A DNA stretch of 64,000 nt, from NCBI GenBank assembly GCA_039090855.1, contig CM077012.1, positions 143,812,541 to 143,876,540 of the forward strand, given 5' to 3'. The first letter of the stretch is position 1. Every line of letters begins with the position of its first letter. Position numbers and translations under genes: made by a program. The notes beneath the pieces were generated by a model. The model ran no database searches, had not been told where the DNA came from, and was given only the letters and a program-made list of their open reading frames with translations. The DNA comes from Macrothele yani (taxonomy: Eukaryota > Arthropoda > Arachnida > Araneae > Macrothelidae). This document shows, piece by piece, positions 61,110 to 64,000 of this stretch.

Positions 61110-63110
61110 TCTCATGATCGATGCTGTTATGGGGGTGGTAGGAGACTAATCTAAAGTCTACTGATGTAAATTTAACTTTAAATTTCAACACTTTCACCCA
61201 GAATATGAATATTATAAACAGACAAGTTAACTTTACAGGCACATATATATATATATAAGCTTAATTTATTCCCACAACTGTGATTAAATAAAAAAAGAAA
61301 ATAGTCGTTGCAGTACAAGATGATTATGAAATTTCTTTATGGCTGAGGAGAAAAGAAAAAAAGAAAAAAAGAAAAAGCCAAATTGTTTTTGTTATTCAAG
61401 AACTTTTGCTGTTTGTGACATGCAAAAGAAATGGAATGCGCTCAAGTACGATTCACCCACTAGTCTAGGCTAATGTGGACACATGCTATTGACTCACAAA
61501 TATTAATCACACAACACATTACAACACTCAAGAATGCATTTTTTTTAAAAGATCAGTCTGTCTGCATTTATTAAAGAAAACTTTAATGAGGGGTTGTAAT
61601 TTTTTTTTTTGTAAGATTTGCAGCCTTGCTTTTTACAAACACCTAGGAAGGTAAGGAAATTTCACATTTTGTTTATGTTTTTACACCAGCATTTCAATAC
61701 ATGGTGAACACTTCTAACACACCATTCCAGAGGAGGACTGCTTTTTTTCACTCAGTTTCTTAAGGAAAATGTTATCTACTTTCTAGTGGTATTCAGTATA
61801 TATTTATCTTTATATTTAATACAGTCTCCACAGAAGCAAGCTGAAGGTAGGCCTAAAACATGTTTGAAATGTAAATGTTGAGTTTAAAATTCACCTGCAC
61901 TGGGTGGGAGGACACTAAGAGGTTAGAAAACAAAATTTTAATTTAAGGTAAGAAGTTACATTAAAGTTTATCAATTTTCAGCCACACAATAAATACAAGT
62001 AAATTTTCCTTTTTTAAGACCTTTTCCTTTGAATTACTTTGTTAATTGACTTCAAGATTACCTTTTACTTTAAAAAAAAATTTTTTTTGTTTAGCAGCAG
62101 TTTTTCATCACAAATAGGTTTTTGTTTACATATATATATTTATTAGTTTAGTTTTTTTTTTTTCAAATAGGTTGTGAGAAAAAAAATCTTAGTGAGAAAA
62201 TAGTCTACTTCCGAAGGGCCAACATGGCTGGTTAGAATGATAAATGTTCAGTGTGACGAAGAGAATTTAAAAATGCAGCTTGCCGCTTCATGAGTTAAGC
62301 TTGCCACTTCATGAGTTCCCCTCTTGGCTTTTGATGAGAGAAAACACCCAGTTCATCTGTAGAAATGGCGTAGTGATGTCGTGAAGTGAAACATCAGAAC
62401 TGAAGCAGTGATGTAGAAGTACATGTCATGTTGCACTGGACTCCAAAGGCTGGTTAACTGTACGGCACTGCAAGGAGTCCTCTCGGCTCTTAGCACACGT
62501 CTTAGGATGTTAACCCTTTTTGGGGGTGAGGCGGTAGGACGAGATAAATGTCCCAGTTTTCCCGGTCACCTAGTTGGCCAAGTTTTCGAAGAAGAGACGC
62601 TCCGGTTACCCCAGGGCAGCATGGAGGTGTGCGTAGGCACATTTTCTGTGAGCTTATGCTCTGCCGAGTTAGTTTTTAGTTTCTTTTTAAAATTTGCTCA
62701 CCTTCCAATCTTCAGGAAGTGCTAAAGGAATTCCAGAAGGGTAGAGGTCCCTTCACTTGGTGGGTCCCCACTGAGGCAGCAGAAGTTTTTTTTTTTTGTT
62801 CGAAGAAACTTTCTGTTCAGGAGATAAATCGAGGGTCTTTAAAAAAAAAAAAAAAACAAGTTCCAAATCACACTCCTTTCGGAGGCTGCAGAAGAACGCG
62901 AGCACCCTTTACGTCGACATCACCCTTGACCAATGCAAAGGGCGTGGTTCCAGTCCTGAATTTATCACCTCATGCAAACGGGTGGATGCACTCCAAATGC
63001 AAAATTCGATACCACACCAACTTTCTGCAATGTTTTCTCATGGGAACGTAGATGGCTTCTGGCCGAAAGTATTTGACTGCTCTGGTCAAACCATAAATTT
63101 TGAGAGGGAG
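61110..63110. other. No gene recognised
   Basis: AT-rich to about 62200, then more GC-rich. Short open frames at 62423-62725 and 62719-63149 have no recognisable domain and pass through homopolymer runs, so they are not called. Confidence 0.5.
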
Positions 63111-63139
63111 ATACTGCAAGTGTTGTTGGTACCCCCTTT

Positions 63140-63194
63140 GGTTTTATAAGTGTTGCTGGTACCCCCTTTGCGTACCAGCAACACTTATAAAACC
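63140..63194. repeat. Perfect 23-bp hairpin
   Basis: Arms GGTTTTATAAGTGTTGCTGG+TAC (63140-63162) and exact complement (63172-63194) around a 9-base CCCCTTTGC loop. The left arm overlaps a direct repeat (AAGTGTTG(T/C)TGGTACCCCC at 63118 and 63148). Confidence 0.95.
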
Positions 63195-63500
63195 CGAGTA
63201 TGCGTAAAGTTCACTACGTTACCGATGCCAGGAAGCACGCTGAGCTCCTTTTGCACGTCCTCCCATAAATGAAGAGGGGGACAGGGAATCTTTCTGCCTT
63301 CTCATCTCCCCATGGCAGCTTCGAATCTTGAGAAGGGCCGGGGGGGGGGGGGGGGAGGAAAGGAAAACAAAATCTCAGAATCATCACATACATTGCACCT
63401 TTATATACGTACATACCCACACTCTGAACACAATTTTCCTTATGATGGTGGTTACATAAATACAAGTAGATGGTAGAGCGACAACATTATTATGGTATAT

Positions 63501-64000
63501 ATCATCATCATCATCATCATCATCGTAAACCATTATCAATCCACTGCTGGACGAAGGTCTCCCCAAATTTCCTCCACAACGGTCTGTCTTGTGCCAGTCT
63601 CCTCCATGTCACTCCCGCATACTTTCAAATTTCATCCACCCATCTTCCATGTGGTCTTCTTCTGGGTCTTTTCCTGTCCCTTGGAATCCAATCTAAAATT
63701 TCGGCTGTCCATCGATGGTCTGTCCTTCTGGCAGTATGTCCAGCCCATTGCCATTTCAAGTATTTAACTCTGATCATGATGTCTTCCACTCTTGTCATTT
63801 TTCTGATCCATGAGTTCCTCTTCTTATCTCTCCTGGTTACACCAAGCATGCACCTCTCAATGCTGCTTTGGGTTGTCTTCAGCCTCTGTATGTCTCTTTT
63901 AGTTAAGGTCCACATCTCTGCACCATACGTAAGCACTGGAAGGATGCATTGATCAAACACTTTTCTTTTAAGACATAATGGCATATTGCTCTTGAAAATT
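63501..64000 (-). mobile_element. RTE-clade LINE 3' end (copy 4), runs off the window
   Basis: Reverse-strand copy ending in a (GAT)n tail at 63501-63524. The C-terminal domain (TYGAEMWTLTKRDIQRL, WAGHTARRTD, RKRPRRRPHGRW) is open over 63625-63984. Arg of DEIRKY is TGA here (from CGA), a typical CpG-decay nonsense change. Remaining domains lie beyond the right edge. Confidence 0.95.

Noticed and set aside
62423..63149. Open frames of 100-117 codons as a possible gene
   Set aside because: No recognisable domain, they pass through T- and A-runs, and no splice or conservation evidence was visible.

Overview
The window looks like non-coding, AT-rich, transposon-packed nuclear DNA of an arthropod, most likely an insect with a large genome; a cockroach- or termite-like lineage is a guess based on the mariner and RTE families. 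Three things argue for this: a protostome-type microRNA cluster (mir-71 followed by four mir-2/mir-13 family hairpins), decayed Tc1/mariner, hAT and RTE elements of kinds common in arthropods, and very few host exons in 64 kb. No bacterial gene, operon, tRNA, rRNA or CRISPR array is visible.

Host gene. Two short + strand exons (15621-15681 and 49200-49285) with good splice sites join in phase into 49 residues that resemble a HEAT-repeat stretch of serine/threonine-protein phosphatase 4 regulatory subunit 1 (PPP4R1). The intron between them is about 33.5 kb. Only 181 bp after the second exon lies a mir-71 hairpin, followed by four mir-2/13 hairpins up to 54441. The cluster therefore appears to sit in the next intron of the same gene, on the same strand.

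Layout. 1-15.6 kb: a 5'-truncated RTE LINE (1-2205), a dispersed repeat 'F', a second truncated RTE (4293-6885) with a complete but dead mariner-like element inserted in its microsatellite tail (6889-8365), a Tc1/mariner relic (9390-10480), and a mariner relic (11730-13286) split by a 343-bp hAT-like MITE. 15.7-49.2 kb: the PPP4R1 intron, holding a nested stack of transposons. An outer element with long inverted ends (16051-39348) was hit by a hAT (18051-20945) and by a second, now 16-kb hAT (21932-37963, target duplication TATCTG). The 16-kb hAT carries its own transposase relic, a tandem array of nine ~150-bp units with CTCF-like cores, a second copy of the first hAT (26398-28948), and a third hAT (29678-35691, target duplication ATCATAAC). 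That third hAT contains a nearly intact RTE LINE with a 922-codon open frame (30436-33204). Tc1 relics follow at 39.9-40.3 and 45.9-47.5 kb. 49.2-64 kb: the microRNA cluster with a Tc1 relic inside it, two further mariner/Tc1 relics (one carrying a palindromic MITE), a perfect 23-bp hairpin at 63.1 kb, and a fourth RTE copy running off the right edge.

Function. The only features likely to be under host selection are the two PPP4R1 exons and the five microRNA hairpins. The rest is selfish DNA of several ages. Nearly every transposase is broken by stops, frameshifts or loss of a catalytic Asp; the RTE at 30-33 kb is the only copy that looks recently active.
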